A stretch of 64,000 nucleotides of DNA, from positions 123,897,898-123,961,897 of the forward strand of contig NC_091439.1 of the NCBI RefSeq assembly GCF_964237555.1, written 5' to 3'. Shown here in pieces: positions 48,570 through 61,650 of the stretch. The number at the start of each line of letters is the position of its first letter. Within the stretch, counting starts at the first letter, position 1. The notes beneath the pieces are model-generated. The model was not told where the DNA came from, made no database searches, and saw only the letters and a list, made by a program, of their open reading frames with translations. The DNA comes from Oryctolagus cuniculus. Its lineage: Eukaryota > Chordata > Mammalia > Lagomorpha > Leporidae. The position numbers and the translations under genes are program-made.

Positions 48570-50097
48570 GTAGGGGCCCGTGTGCCTTGTGTCCTCTGCC
48601 CCTGGGAGCCCGCTGGGCTGCCGGGGCTCCTTGAGCGAGAACGGGCTTTCCTATTGCCTCCGGGACCGGGAAGGTGTCGCCATGCGATTCCTTGTCCCGA
48701 AACGCTGGCCTGTGCTCTGGAGCTGCGGGGACGTCCTCGGGGCTCTGCCCGGGAAGGATGTGCTCCCTGGGGAGAGAGGGGCCGCGGTGCGAGTCAGGCG
48801 CTCCGAGACGGGGCCGTGTGTCCTCCCGGGTTCTCTGGTTGGCTGCACGCTGCCTGGGCCTGTCCGCAGGTTGTCCGTTTCTCTGCGTGGTGGTCTGCTA
48901 AGCCGTGCGGGAGGGGCGTAGGCTTCCCCGCCCCCCACGTCTGCTCCCGCCATGACCCCGGGGGTCTGGTGCAGCACGCCCAGCCCGCATGCCTGGCGTT
49001 GCCACGGAGGCTGCGAGTGCAGAAGCCTCATGGGACCCGGCGTGGAGTGCCCCACTGCCCCGGTGGCCCAGTGTGCGCAGCGGACTTAGGCGCGGGCACG
49101 CTGGGCTCCGCGAGGATGGTGCTCTGTGCCTCTGCCTCTCCTGAGACGTCCTTGCCTTCCTCTTGGCGTTGGCTGGTCTCCGAGCTCCCGGGACAGCGTC
49201 CAGGAGGCGTGGCCGCTGCCTGAGGACAAGTCCTCGATGTGCCCTCTGACGCTGGCACGAGCGTGTTCTGGACCCGTGCCGTGCCCCCAGGCAGCTGGGG
49301 AGTTGTCTGCCGTGTAGTCCGGCGGGCCACCAGGAGAATCTGACCCAGTGTCCTGGATGGGCCAGTTCCCAGTCGTGCGCTCGTGGCCCAGACCAGACCC
49401 GGGCTGGTGTGTGGAGCCAGCCACGCGGGCCCGTCTGTCCTCCGTGCCCTGAGTGGGCGCAGATGAGAGAGGGCGCGGTTGCTCCGTCCGCTTTTCTCCC
49501 CTCTCGCCCCCGTGCGGGGAGCCGTCCAGCGGGGCCTGGCTGGACTGAGCCCGTGCCGGACACGGTGCTCAGTTGCCGTCCTGGAGGGCCCAGAGGATTG
49601 CTCGAGGTGTGCCCACCAGGCCCCTCCCCTGAGACAGGGGGCTGGCTGGGTGCCGTCAGGCTCTTTCTTGGCTGCCCCTGGAACCCGGAGGTGGCCCTTG
49701 CCTGGTTCCTGGATCCTTTCACTTCCCCTTCCTCGTCGCCTTGCCGTGTGGAAGGGAAGGGCCGCTCTTAGCCCGCCAGCCCTGGCCAAGGAGGGGAACC
49801 CACTTGGAGGGTGGGGTGGCACCAAGGCCTTGCGCGGCCCAACGCACAAGGGGGGACTGCGGGCCCTCGCCCTGGCCCCGGTGCCACCAGTTTCCCTTGG
49901 TCGGGATTCTTTGTGGCCTAGGCAGGCAGGCGCCCATGCTGTCTCCGCACTGACCTAGGCACCCACCCACATGAGGCGTCGGGAGGTGTGGGGCCGGGAG
50001 AACATTTCTCTGCCTGGTTTCCTAGGCGGAGGCAGGTGTGTTGTCGGCAAAGACCCTCACTCAGGCCAAGTGTGTGATGTCTCTTCTTCTTCCGCAG

Positions 50098-50168
50098 ACG
50101 CCGAGCCCGGCACCCGGGAACCTGTTCCGGACGTGCCGCTCCCAACCATGACTCCCAGCACCGAGGCT

Positions 50169-50205
<37 letters not shown>
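50098..50205 (+). CDS. Candidate array exon 13, (Asp-His)6
   Basis: 108 nt, phase 1-1. The following intron has gagatgtcc, tccatgctc and ccggttgcc, shared only with unit 16. Confidence 0.6.
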
Positions 50206-51735
50206 GTAGGGGCCCGTGTGCCTTGTGTCCTCTGCCCCTGGGAGCCCGCTGGGCTGCCGGGGCTCCTTGAGCGAGAACGGGCTTTCCTATTGCCTCCGGG
50301 ACCGGGAAGGTGTCGCCATGCGATTCCTTGTCCCGAAACGCTGGCCTGTGCTCTGGAGCTGCGGGGACGTCCTCGGGGCTCTGCCCGGGAAGGATGTGCT
50401 CCCTGGGGAGAGAGGGGCCGCGGTGCGAGTCAGGCGCTCCGAGACGGGGCCGTGTGTCCTCCCGGGTGCTCTGGTTGGCTGCACGCTGCCTGGGCCTGTC
50501 CGCAGGTTGTCCGTTTCTCTGCGTGGTGGTCTGCTAAGCCGTGCGGGAGGGGCGTAGGCTTCCCCGCCCCCCACGTCTGCTCCCGCCATGACCCCGGGGG
50601 TCTGCTGCAGCACTCCCGGCCCGCATGCCTGGCGTTGCCACGGAGGCTGCGAGTGCAGAAGCCTCATGGGACCCGGCGTGGAGTGCCCCACTGCCCCTGG
50701 TGGCCCAGTGTGCGCAGCGGACTTAGGCGCGGGCACGCTGGGCTCCGCGAGGATGGTGCTCTGTGCCTCTGCCTCTCCTGAGATGTCCTTGCCTTCCTCT
50801 TGGCGTTGGCTGGTCTCCATGCTCCCGGGACAGCGTCCAGGAGGCGTGGCCGCTGCCTGAGGACAAGTCCTCGATGTGCCCTCTGACGCTGGCACGAGCG
50901 TGTTCTGGACCCGTGCCGTGCCCCCAGGCAGCTGGGGAGTTGTCTGCCGTGTAGTCCGGCGGGCCACCAGGAGAATCTGACCCAGTGTCCTGGATGGGCC
51001 AGTTCCCAGTCGTGCGCTCGTGGCCCAGACCAGACCCGGGCTGGTGTGTGGAGCCAGCCACGCGGGCCCGTCTGTCCTCCGTGCCCTGAGTGGGCGCAGA
51101 TGAGAGAGGGCGCGGTTGCTCCGTCCGCTTTTCTCCCCTCTCGCCCCCGTGCGGGGAGCCGTCCAGCGGGGCCTGGCTGGACTGAGCCCGTGCCGGACAC
51201 GGTGCTCAGTTGCCGTCCTGGAGGGCCCAGAGGATTGCTCGAGGTGTGCCCACCAGGCCCCTCCCCTGAGACAGGGGGCTGGCTGGGTGCCGTCAGGCTC
51301 TTTCTTGGCTGCCCCTGGAACCCGGAGGTGGCCCTTGCCTGGTTCCTGGATCCTTTCACTTCCCCTTCCTCGTCGCCTTGCCGTGTGGAAGGGAAGGGCC
51401 GCTCTTAGCCCGCCAGCCCTGGCCAAGGAGGGGAACCCACTTGGAGGGTGGGGTGGCACCAAGGCCTTGCGCGGCCCAACGCACAAGGGGGGACGGCGCG
51501 GCCTCGCCCTGGCCCCGGTTGCCACCAGTTTCCCTTGGTCGGGATTCTTTGTGGCCTAGGCAGGCAGGCGCCCATGCTGTCTCCGCACTGACCTAGGCAC
51601 CCACCCACATGAGGCGTCGGGAGGTGTGGGGCCGGGAGAACATTTCTCTGCCTGGTTTCCTAGGCGGAGGCAGGTGTGTTGTCGGCAAAGACCCTCACTC
51701 AGGCCAAGTGTGTGATGTCTCTTCTTCTTCCGCAG

Positions 51736-51806
51736 ACGCCGAGCCCGGCACCCGGGAACCTGTTCCGGACGTGCCGCTCCCAACCATGACTCCCAGCACC
51801 GAGGCT

Positions 51807-51849
<43 letters not shown>
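51736..51849 (+). CDS. Candidate array exon 14, (Asp-His)7
   Basis: 114 nt, phase 1-1, joint longest. Its intron has the 1-bp CCGGTGG deletion. Confidence 0.6.
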
Positions 51850-53377
51850 GTAGGGGCCCGTGTGCCTTGTGTCCTCTGCCCCTGGGAGCCCGCTGGGCTG
51901 CCGGGGCTCCTTGAGCGAGAACGGGCTTTCCTATTGCCTCCGGGACCGGGAAGGTGTCGCCATGCGATTCCTTGTCCCGAAACGCTGGCCTGTGCTCTGG
52001 AGCTGCGGGGACGTCCTCGGGGCTCTGCCCGGGAAGGATGTGCTCCCTGGGGAGAGAGGGGCCGCGGTGCGAGTCAGGCGCTCCGAGACGGGGCCGTGTG
52101 TCCTCCCGGGTTCTCTGGTTGGCTGCACGCTGCCTGGGCCTGTCCGCAGGTTGTCCGTTTCTCTGCGTGGTGGTCTGCTAAGCCGTGCGGGAGGGGCGTA
52201 GGCTTCCCCGCCCCCCACGTCTGCTCCCGCCATGACCCCGGGGGTCTGGTGCAGCACGCCCAGCCCGCATGCCTGGCGTTGCCACGGAGGCTGCGAGTGC
52301 AGAAGCCTCATGGGACCCGGCGTGGAGTGCCCCACTGCCCCGGTGGCCCAGTGTGCGCAGCGGACTTAGGCGCGGGCACGCTGGGCTCCGCGAGGATGGT
52401 GCTCTGTGCCTCTGCCTCTCCTGAGACGTCCTTGCCTTCCTCTTGGCGTTGGCTGGTCTCCGAGCTCCCGGGACAGCGTCCAGGAGGCGTGGCCGCTGCC
52501 TGAGGACAAGTCCTCGATGTGCCCTCTGACGCTGGCACGAGCGTGTTCTGGACCCGTGCCGTGCCCCCAGGCAGCTGGGGAGTTGTCTGCCGTGTAGTCC
52601 GGCGGGCCACCAGGAGAATCTGACCCAGTGTCCTGGATGGGCCAGTTCCCAGTCGTGCGCTCGTGGCCCAGACCAGACCCGGGCTGGTGTGTGGAGCCAG
52701 CCACGCGGGCCCGTCTGTCCTCCGTGCCCTGAGTGGGCGCAGATGAGAGAGGGCGCGGTTGCTCCGTCCGCTTTTCTCCCCTCTCGCCCCCGTGCGGGGA
52801 GCCGTCCAGCGGGGCCTGGCTGGACTGAGCCCGTGCCGGACACGGTGCTCAGTTGCCGTCCTGGAGGGCCCAGAGGATTGCTCGAGGTGTGCCCACCAGG
52901 CCCCTCCCCTGAGACAGGGGGCTGGCTGGGTGCCGTCAGGCTCTTTCTTGGCTGCCCCTGGAACCCGGAGGTGGCCCTTGCCTGGTTCCTGGATCCTTTC
53001 ACTTCCCCTTCCTCGTCGCCTTGCCGTGTGGAAGGGAAGGGCCGCTCTTAGCCCGCCAGCCCTGGCCAAGGAGGGGAACCCACTTGGAGGGTGGGGTGGC
53101 ACCAAGGCCTTGCGCGGCCCAACGCACAAGGGGGGACTGCGGGCCCTCGCCCTGGCCCCGGTGCCACCAGTTTCCCTTGGTCGGGATTCTTTGTGGCCTA
53201 GGCAGGCAGGCGCCCATGCTGTCTCCGCACTGACCTAGGCACCCACCCACATGAGGCGTCGGGAGGTGTGGGGCCGGGAGAACATTTCTCTGCCTGGTTT
53301 CCTAGGCGGAGGCAGGTGTGTTGTCGGCAAAGACCCTCACTCAGGCCAAGTGTGTGATGTCTCTTCTTCTTCCGCAG

Positions 53378-53448
53378 ACGCCGAGCCCGGCACCCGGGAA
53401 CCTGTTCCGGACGTGCCGCTCCCAACCATGACTCCCAGCACCGAGGCT

Positions 53449-53491
<43 letters not shown>
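53378..53491 (+). CDS. Candidate array exon 15, (Asp-His)7
   Basis: 114 nt, phase 1-1. The intron is a mosaic: ctggtgcag from one unit type is followed directly by cactcccgg from the other, near 53887-53905. Confidence 0.6.
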
Positions 53492-55019
53492 GTAGGGGCC
53501 CGTGTGCCTTGTGTCCTCTGCCCCTGGGAGCCCGCTGGGCTGCCGGGGCTCCTTGAGCGAGAACGGGCTTTCCTATTGCCTCCGGGACCGGGAAGGTGTC
53601 GCCATGCGATTCCTTGTCCCGAAACGCTGGCCTGTGCTCTGGAGCTGCGGGGACGTCCTCGGGGCTCTGCCCGGGAAGGATGTGCTCCCTGGGGAGAGAG
53701 GGGCCGCGGTGCGAGTCAGGCGCTCCGAGACGGGGCCGTGTGTCCTCCCGGGTTCTCTGGTTGGCTGCACGCTGCCTGGGCCTGTCCGCAGGTTGTCCGT
53801 TTCTCTGCGTGGTGGTCTGCTAAGCCGTGCGGGAGGGGCGTAGGCTTCCCCGCCCCCCACGTCTGCTCCCGCCATGACCCCGGGGGTCTGGTGCAGCACT
53901 CCCGGCCCGCATGCCTGGCGTTGCCACGGAGGCTGCGAGTGCAGAAGCCTCATGGGACCCGGCGTGGAGTGCCCCACTGCCCCGGTGGCCCAGTGTGCGC
54001 AGCGGACTTAGGCGCGGGCACGCTGGGCTCCGCGAGGATGGTGCTCTGTGCCTCTGCCTCTCCTGAGACGTCCTTGCCTTCCTCTTGGCGTTGGCTGGTC
54101 TCCGAGCTCCCGGGACAGCGTCCAGGAGGCGTGGCCGCTGCCTGAGGACAAGTCCTCGATGTGCCCTCTGACGCTGGCACGAGCGTGTTCTGGACCCGTG
54201 CCGTGCCCCCAGGCAGCTGGGGAGTTGTCTGCCGTGTAGTCCGGCGGGCCACCAGGAGAATCTGACCCAGTGTCCTGGATGGGCCAGTTCCCAGTCGTGC
54301 GCTCGTGGCCCAGACCAGACCCGGGCTGGTGTGTGGAGCCAGCCACGCGGGCCCGTCTGTCCTCCGTGCCCTGAGTGGGCGCAGATGAGAGAGGGCGCGG
54401 TTGCTCCGTCCGCTTTTCTCCCCTCTCGCCCCCGTGCGGGGAGCCGTCCAGCGGGGCCTGGCTGGACTGAGCCCGTGCCGGACACGGTGCTCAGTTGCCG
54501 TCCTGGAGGGCCCAGAGGATTGCTCGAGGTGTGCCCACCAGGCCCCTCCCCTGAGACAGGGGGCTGGCTGGGTGCCGTCAGGCTCTTTCTTGGCTGCCCC
54601 TGGAACCCGGAGGTGGCCCTTGCCTGGTTCCTGGATCCTTTCACTTCCCCTTCCTCGTCGCCTTGCCGTGTGGAAGGGAAGGGCCGCTCTTAGCCCGCCA
54701 GCCCTGGCCAAGGAGGGGAACCCACTTGGAGGGTGGGGTGGCACCAAGGCCTTGCGCGGCCCAACGCACAAGGGGGGACGGCGCGGCCTCGCCCTGGCCC
54801 CGGTGCCACCAGTTTCCCTTGGTCGGGATTCTTTGTGGCCTAGGCAGGCAGGCGCCCATGCTGTCTCCGCACTGACCTAGGCACCCACCCACATGAGGCG
54901 TCGTGAGGTGTGGGGCCGGGAGAACATTGCTCTGCCTGGTTTCCTAGGCGGAGGCAGGTGTGTTGTCGGCAAAGACCCTCACTCAGGCCAAGTGTGTGAT
55001 GTCTCTTCTTCTTCCGCAG

Positions 55020-55090
55020 ACGCCGAGCCCGGCACCCGGGAACCTGTTCCGGACGTGCCGCTCCCAACCATGACTCCCAGCACCGAGGCT

Positions 55091-55121
<31 letters not shown>
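55020..55121 (+). CDS. Candidate array exon 16, (Asp-His)5
   Basis: 102 nt, phase 1-1. Intron like unit 13. A private T (gtcgtgagg) lies upstream near 54904. Confidence 0.6.
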
Positions 55122-56651
55122 GTAGGGGCCCGTGTGCCTTGTGTCCTCTGCCCCTGGGAGCCCGCTGGGCTGCCGGGGCTCCTTGAGCGAGAACGGGCTT
55201 TCCTATTGCCTCCGGGACCGGGAAGGTGTCGCCATGCGATTCCTTGTCCCGAAACGCTGGCCTGTGCTCTGGAGCTGCGGGGACGTCCTCGGGGCTCTGC
55301 CCGGGAAGGATGTGCTCCCTGGGGAGAGAGGGGCCGCGGTGCGAGTCAGGCGCTCCGAGACGGGGCCGTGTGTCCTCCCGGGTGCTCTGGTTGGCTGCAC
55401 GCTGCCTGGGCCTGTCCGCAGGTTGTCCGTTTCTCTGCGTGGTGGTCTGCTAAGCCGTGCGGGAGGGGCGTAGGCTTCCCCGCCCCCCACGTCTGCTCCC
55501 GCCATGACCCCGGGGGTCTGCTGCAGCACTCCCGGCCCGCATGCCTGGCGTTGCCACGGAGGCTGCGAGTGCAGAAGCCTCATGGGACCCGGCGTGGAGT
55601 GCCCCACTGCCCCTGGTGGCCCAGTGTGCGCAGCGGACTTAGGCGCGGGCACGCTGGGCTCCGCGAGGATGGTGCTCTGTGCCTCTGCCTCTCCTGAGAT
55701 GTCCTTGCCTTCCTCTTGGCGTTGGCTGGTCTCCATGCTCCCGGGACAGCGTCCAGGAGGCGTGGCCGCTGCCTGAGGACAAGTCCTCGATGTGCCCTCT
55801 GACGCTGGCACGAGCGTGTTCTGGACCCGTGCCGTGCCCCCAGGCAGCTGGGGAGTTGTCTGCCGTGTAGTCCGGCGGGCCACCAGGAGAATCTGACCCA
55901 GTGTCCTGGATGGGCCAGTTCCCAGTCGTGCGCTCGTGGCCCAGACCAGACCCGGGCTGGTGTGTGGAGCCAGCCACGCGGGCCCGTCTGTCCTCCGTGC
56001 CCTGAGTGGGCGCAGATGAGAGAGGGCGCGGTTGCTCCGTCCGCTTTTCTCCCCTCTCGCCCCCGTGCGGGGAGCCGTCCAGCGGGGCCTGGCTGGACTG
56101 AGCCCGTGCCGGACACGGTGCTCAGTTGCCGTCCTGGAGGGCCCAGAGGATTGCTCGAGGTGTGCCCACCAGGCCCCTCCCCTGAGACAGGGGGCTGGCT
56201 GGGTGCCGTCAGGCTCTTTCTTGGCTGCCCCTGGAACCCGGAGGTGGCCCTTGCCTGGTTCCTGGATCCTTTCACTTCCCCTTCCTCGTCGCCTTGCCGT
56301 GTGGAAGGGAAGGGCCGCTCTTAGCCCGCCAGCCCTGGCCAAGGAGGGGAACCCACTTGGAGGGTGGGGTGGCACCAAGGCCTTGCGCGGCCCAACGCAC
56401 AAGGGGGGACGGCGCGGCCTCGCCCTGGCCCCGGTTGCCACCAGTTTCCCTTGGTCGGGATTCTTTGTGGCCTAGGCAGGCAGGCGCCCATGCTGTCTCC
56501 GCACTGACCTAGGCACCCACCCACAGGAGGCGTCGGGAGGTGTGGGGCCGGGAGAACATTTCTCTGCCTGGTTTCCTAGGCGGAGGCAGGTGTGTTGTCG
56601 GCAAAGACCCTCACTCAGGCCAAGTGTGTGATGTCTCTTCTTCTTCCGCAG

Positions 56652-56722
56652 ACGCCGAGCCCGGCACCCGGGAACCTGTTCCGGACGTGCCGCTCCCAAC
56701 CATGACTCCCAGCACCGAGGCT

Positions 56723-56759
<37 letters not shown>
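56652..56759 (+). CDS. Candidate array exon 17, (Asp-His)6
   Basis: 108 nt, phase 1-1. Its intron has the CCGGTGG deletion, as in unit 14. Confidence 0.6.
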
Positions 56760-58287
56760 GTAGGGGCCCGTGTGCCTTGTGTCCTCTGCCCCTGGGAGCC
56801 CGCTGGGCTGCCGGGGCTCCTTGAGCGAGAACGGGCTTTCCTATTGCCTCCGGGACCGGGAAGGTGTCGCCATGCGATTCCTTGTCCCGAAACGCTGGCC
56901 TGTGCTCTGGAGCTGCGGGGACGTCCTCGGGGCTCTGCCCGGGAAGGATGTGCTCCCTGGGGAGAGAGGGGCCGCGGTGCGAGTCAGGCGCTCCGAGACG
57001 GGGCCGTGTGTCCTCCCGGGTTCTCTGGTTGGCTGCACGCTGCCTGGGCCTGTCCGCAGGTTGTCCGTTTCTCTGCGTGGTGGTCTGCTAAGCCGTGCGG
57101 GAGGGGCGTAGGCTTCCCCGCCCCCCACGTCTGCTCCCGCCATGACCCCGGGGGTCTGGTGCAGCACGCCCAGCCCGCATGCCTGGCGTTGCCACGGAGG
57201 CTGCGAGTGCAGAAGCCTCATGGGACCCGGCGTGGAGTGCCCCACTGCCCCGGTGGCCCAGTGTGCGCAGCGGACTTAGGCGCGGGCACGCTGGGCTCCG
57301 CGAGGATGGTGCTCTGTGCCTCTGCCTCTCCTGAGACGTCCTTGCCTTCCTCTTGGCGTTGGCTGGTCTCCGAGCTCCCGGGACAGCGTCCAGGAGGCGT
57401 GGCCGCTGCCTGAGGACAAGTCCTCGATGTGCCCTCTGACGCTGGCACGAGCGTGTTCTGGACCCGTGCCGTGCCCCCAGGCAGCTGGGGAGTTGTCTGC
57501 CGTGTAGTCCGGCGGGCCACCAGGAGAATCTGACCCAGTGTCCTGGATGGGCCAGTTCCCAGTCGTGCGCTCGTGGCCCAGACCAGACCCGGGCTGGTGT
57601 GTGGAGCCAGCCACGCGGGCCCGTCTGTCCTCCGTGCCCTGAGTGGGCGCAGATGAGAGAGGGCGCGGTTGCTCCGTCCGCTTTTCTCCCCTCTCGCCCC
57701 CGTGCGGGGAGCCGTCCAGCGGGGCCTGGCTGGACTGAGCCCGTGCCGGACACGGTGCTCAGTTGCCGTCCTGGAGGGCCCAGAGGATTGCTCGAGGTGT
57801 GCCCACCAGGCCCCTCCCCTGAGACAGGGGGCTGGCTGGGTGCCGTCAGGCTCTTTCTTGGCTGCCCCTGGAACCCGGAGGTGGCCCTTGCCTGGTTCCT
57901 GGATCCTTTCACTTCCCCTTCCTCGTCGCCTTGCCGTGTGGAAGGGAAGGGCCGCTCTTAGCCCGCCAGCCCTGGCCAAGGAGGGGAACCCACTTGGAGG
58001 GTGGGGTGGCACCAAGGCCTTGCGCGGCCCAACGCACAAGGGGGGACGGCGCGGCCTCGCCCTGGCCCCGGTGCCACCAGTTTCCCTTGGTCGGGATTCT
58101 TTGTGGCCTAGGCAGGCAGGCGCCCATGCTGTCTCCGCACTGACCTAGGCACCCACCCACAGGAGGCGTCGGGAGGTGTGGGGCCGGGAGAACATTTCTC
58201 TGCCTGGTTTCCTAGGCGGAGGCAGGTGTGTTGTCGGCAAAGACCCTCACTCAGGCCAAGTGTGTGATGTCTCTTCTTCTTCCGCAG

Positions 58288-58383
58288 ACGCCGAGCCCGG
58301 CACCCGGGAACCTGTTCCGGACGTGCCGCTCCCAACCATGACTCCCAGCACCGAGGCTGACCACGACCACGACCACGACCACG
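58288..58383 (+). CDS. Candidate array exon 18, (Asp-His)4
   Basis: 96 nt, phase 1-1. Its intron combines ctgctgcag/cactcccgg with cctgcaaccc and a private tggacggtgg. Confidence 0.6.
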
Positions 58384-59912
58384 GTAGGGGCCCGTGTGCC
58401 TTGTGTCCTCTGCCCCTGGGAGCCCGCTGGGCTGCCGGGGCTCCTTGAGCGAGAACGGGCTTTCCTATTGCCTCCGGGACCGGGAAGGTGTCGCCATGCG
58501 ATTCCTTGTCCCGAAACGCTGGCCTGTGCTCTGGAGCTGCGGGGACGTCCTCGGGGCTCTGCCCGGGAAGGATGTGCTCCCTGGGGAGAGAGGGGCCGCG
58601 GTGCGAGTCAGGCGCTCCGAGACGGGGCCGTGTGTCCTCCCGGGTGCTCTGGTTGGCTGCACGCTGCCTGGGCCTGTCCGCAGGTTGTCCGTTTCTCTGC
58701 GTGGTGGTCTGCTAAGCCGTGCGGGAGGGGCGTAGGCTTCCCCGCCCCCCACGTCTGCTCCCGCCATGACCCCGGGGGTCTGCTGCAGCACTCCCGGCCC
58801 GCATGCCTGGCGTTGCCACGGAGGCTGCGAGTGCAGAAGCCTCATGGGACCCGGCGTGGAGTGCCCCACTGCCCCTGGTGGCCCAGTGTGCGCAGCGGAC
58901 TTAGGCGCGGGCACGCTGGGCTCCGCGAGGATGGTGCTCTGTGCCTCTGCCTCTCCTGAGACGTCCTTGCCTTCCTCTTGGCGTTGGCTGGTCTCCGAGC
59001 TCCCGGGACAGCGTCCAGGAGGCGTGGCCGCTGCCTGAGGACAAGTCCTCGATGTGCCCTCTGACGCTGGCACGAGCGTGTTCTGGACCCGTGCCGTGCC
59101 CCCAGGCAGCTGGGGAGTTGTCTGCCGTGTAGTCCGGCGGGCCACCAGGAGAATCTGACCCAGTGTCCTGGATGGGCCAGTTCCCAGTCGTGCGCTCGTG
59201 GCCCAGACCAGACCCGGGCTGGTGTGTGGAGCCAGCCACGCGGGCCCGTCTGTCCTCCGTGCCCTGAGTGGGCGCAGATGAGAGAGGGCGCGGTTGCTCC
59301 GTCCGCTTTTCTCCCCTCTCGCCCCCGTGCGGGGAGCCGTCCAGCGGGGCCTGGCTGGACTGAGCCCGTGCCGGACACGGTGCTCAGTTGCCGTCCTGGA
59401 GGGCCCAGAGGATTGCTCGAGGTGTGCCCACCAGGCCCCTCCCCTGAGACAGGGGGCTGGCTGGGTGCCGTCAGGCTCTTTCTTGGCTGCCCCTGCAACC
59501 CGGAGGTGGCCCTTGCCTGGTTCCTGGATCCTTTCACTTCCCCTTCCTCGTCGCCTTGCCGTGTGGAAGGGAAGGGCCGCTCTTAGCCCGCCAGCCCTGG
59601 CCAAGGAGGGGAACCCACTTGGACGGTGGGGTGGCACCAAGGCCTTGCGCGGCCCAACGCACAAGGGGGGACGGCGCGGCCTCGCCCTGGCCCCGGTGCC
59701 ACCAGTTTCCCTTGGTCGGGATTCTTTGTGGCCTAGGCAGGCAGGCGCCCATGCTGTCTCCGCACTGACCTAGGCACCCACCCACATGAGGCGTCGGGAG
59801 GTGTGGGGCCGGGAGAACATTTCTCTGCCTGGTTTCCTAGGCGGAGGCAGGTGTGTTGTCGGCAAAGACCCTCACTCAGGCCAAGTGTGTGATGTCTCTT
59901 CTTCTTCCGCAG

Positions 59913-59983
59913 ACGCCGAGCCCGGCACCCGGGAACCTGTTCCGGACGTGCCGCTCCCAACCATGACTCCCAGCACCGAGGCT

Positions 59984-60020
<37 letters not shown>
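59913..60020 (+). CDS. Candidate array exon 19, (Asp-His)6
   Basis: 108 nt, phase 1-1. Its intron has gcgtcgcc plus the CCGGTGG deletion, a pairing shared with unit 20. Confidence 0.6.
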
Positions 60021-61548
60021 GTAGGGGCCCGTGTGCCTTGTGTCCTCTGCCCCTGGGAGCCCGCTGGGCTGCCGGGGCTCCTTGAGCGAGAACGGGCTTT
60101 CCTATTGCCTCCGGGACCGGGAAGGTGTCGCCATGCGATTCCTTGTCCCGAAACGCTGGCCTGTGCTCTGGAGCTGCGGGGACGTCCTCGGGGCTCTGCC
60201 CGGGAAGGATGTGCTCCCTGGGGAGAGAGGGGCCGCGGTGCGAGTCAGGCGCTCCGAGACGGGGCCGTGTGTCCTCCCGGGTTCTCTGGTTGGCTGCACG
60301 CTGCCTGGGCCTGTCCGCAGGTTGTCCGTTTCTCTGCGTGGTGGTCTGCTAAGCCGTGCGGGAGGGGCGTAGGCTTCCCCGCCCCCCACGTCTGCTCCCG
60401 CCATGACCCCGGGGGTCTGGTGCAGCACGCCCAGCCCGCATGCCTGGCGTCGCCACGGAGGCTGCGAGTGCAGAAGCCTCATGGGACCCGGCGTGGAGTG
60501 CCCCACTGCCCCGGTGGCCCAGTGTGCGCAGCGGACTTAGGCGCGGGCACGCTGGGCTCCGCGAGGATGGTGCTCTGTGCCTCTGCCTCTCCTGAGACGT
60601 CCTTGCCTTCCTCTTGGCGTTGGCTGGTCTCCGAGCTCCCGGGACAGCGTCCAGGAGGCGTGGCCGCTGCCTGAGGACAAGTCCTCGATGTGCCCTCTGA
60701 CGCTGGCACGAGCGTGTTCTGGACCCGTGCCGTGCCCCCAGGCAGCTGGGGAGTTGTCTGCCGTGTAGTCCGGCGGGCCACCAGGAGAATCTGACCCAGT
60801 GTCCTGGATGGGCCAGTTCCCAGTCGTGCGCTCGTGGCCCAGACCAGACCCGGGCTGGTGTGTGGAGCCAGCCACGCGGGCCCGTCTGTCCTCCGTGCCC
60901 TGAGTGGGCGCAGATGAGAGAGGGCGCGGTTGCTCCGTCCGCTTTTCTCCCCTCTCGCCCCCGTGCGGGGAGCCGTCCAGCGGGGCCTGGCTGGACTGAG
61001 CCCGTGCCGGACACGGTGCTCAGTTGCCGTCCTGGAGGGCCCAGAGGATTGCTCGAGGTGTGCCCACCAGGCCCCTCCCCTGAGACAGGGGGCTGGCTGG
61101 GTGCCGTCAGGCTCTTTCTTGGCTGCCCCTGGAACCCGGAGGTGGCCCTTGCCTGGTTCCTGGATCCTTTCACTTCCCCTTCCTCGTCGCCTTGCCGTGT
61201 GGAAGGGAAGGGCCGCTCTTAGCCCGCCAGCCCTGGCCAAGGAGGGGAACCCACTTGGAGGGTGGGGTGGCACCAAGGCCTTGCGCGGCCCAACGCACAA
61301 GGGGGGACTGCGGGCCCTCGCCCTGGCCCCGGTGCCACCAGTTTCCCTTGGTCGGGATTCTTTGTGGCCTAGGCAGGCAGGCGCCCATGCTGTCTCCGCA
61401 CTGACCTAGGCACCCACCCACAGGAGGCGTCGGGAGGTGTGGGGCCGGGAGAACATTTCTCTGCCTGGTTTCCTAGGCGGAGGCAGGTGTGTTGTCGGCA
61501 AAGACCCTCACTCAGGCCAAGTGTGTGATGTCTCTTCTTCTTCCGCAG

Positions 61549-61619
61549 ACGCCGAGCCCGGCACCCGGGAACCTGTTCCGGACGTGCCGCTCCCAACCAT
61601 GACTCCCAGCACCGAGGCT

Positions 61620-61650
<31 letters not shown>
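61549..61650 (+). CDS. Candidate array exon 20, (Asp-His)5
   Basis: 102 nt, phase 1-1. Its intron matches unit 19 except that the 62937-62946 stretch is of the ggcgcggcc type. Confidence 0.6.
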
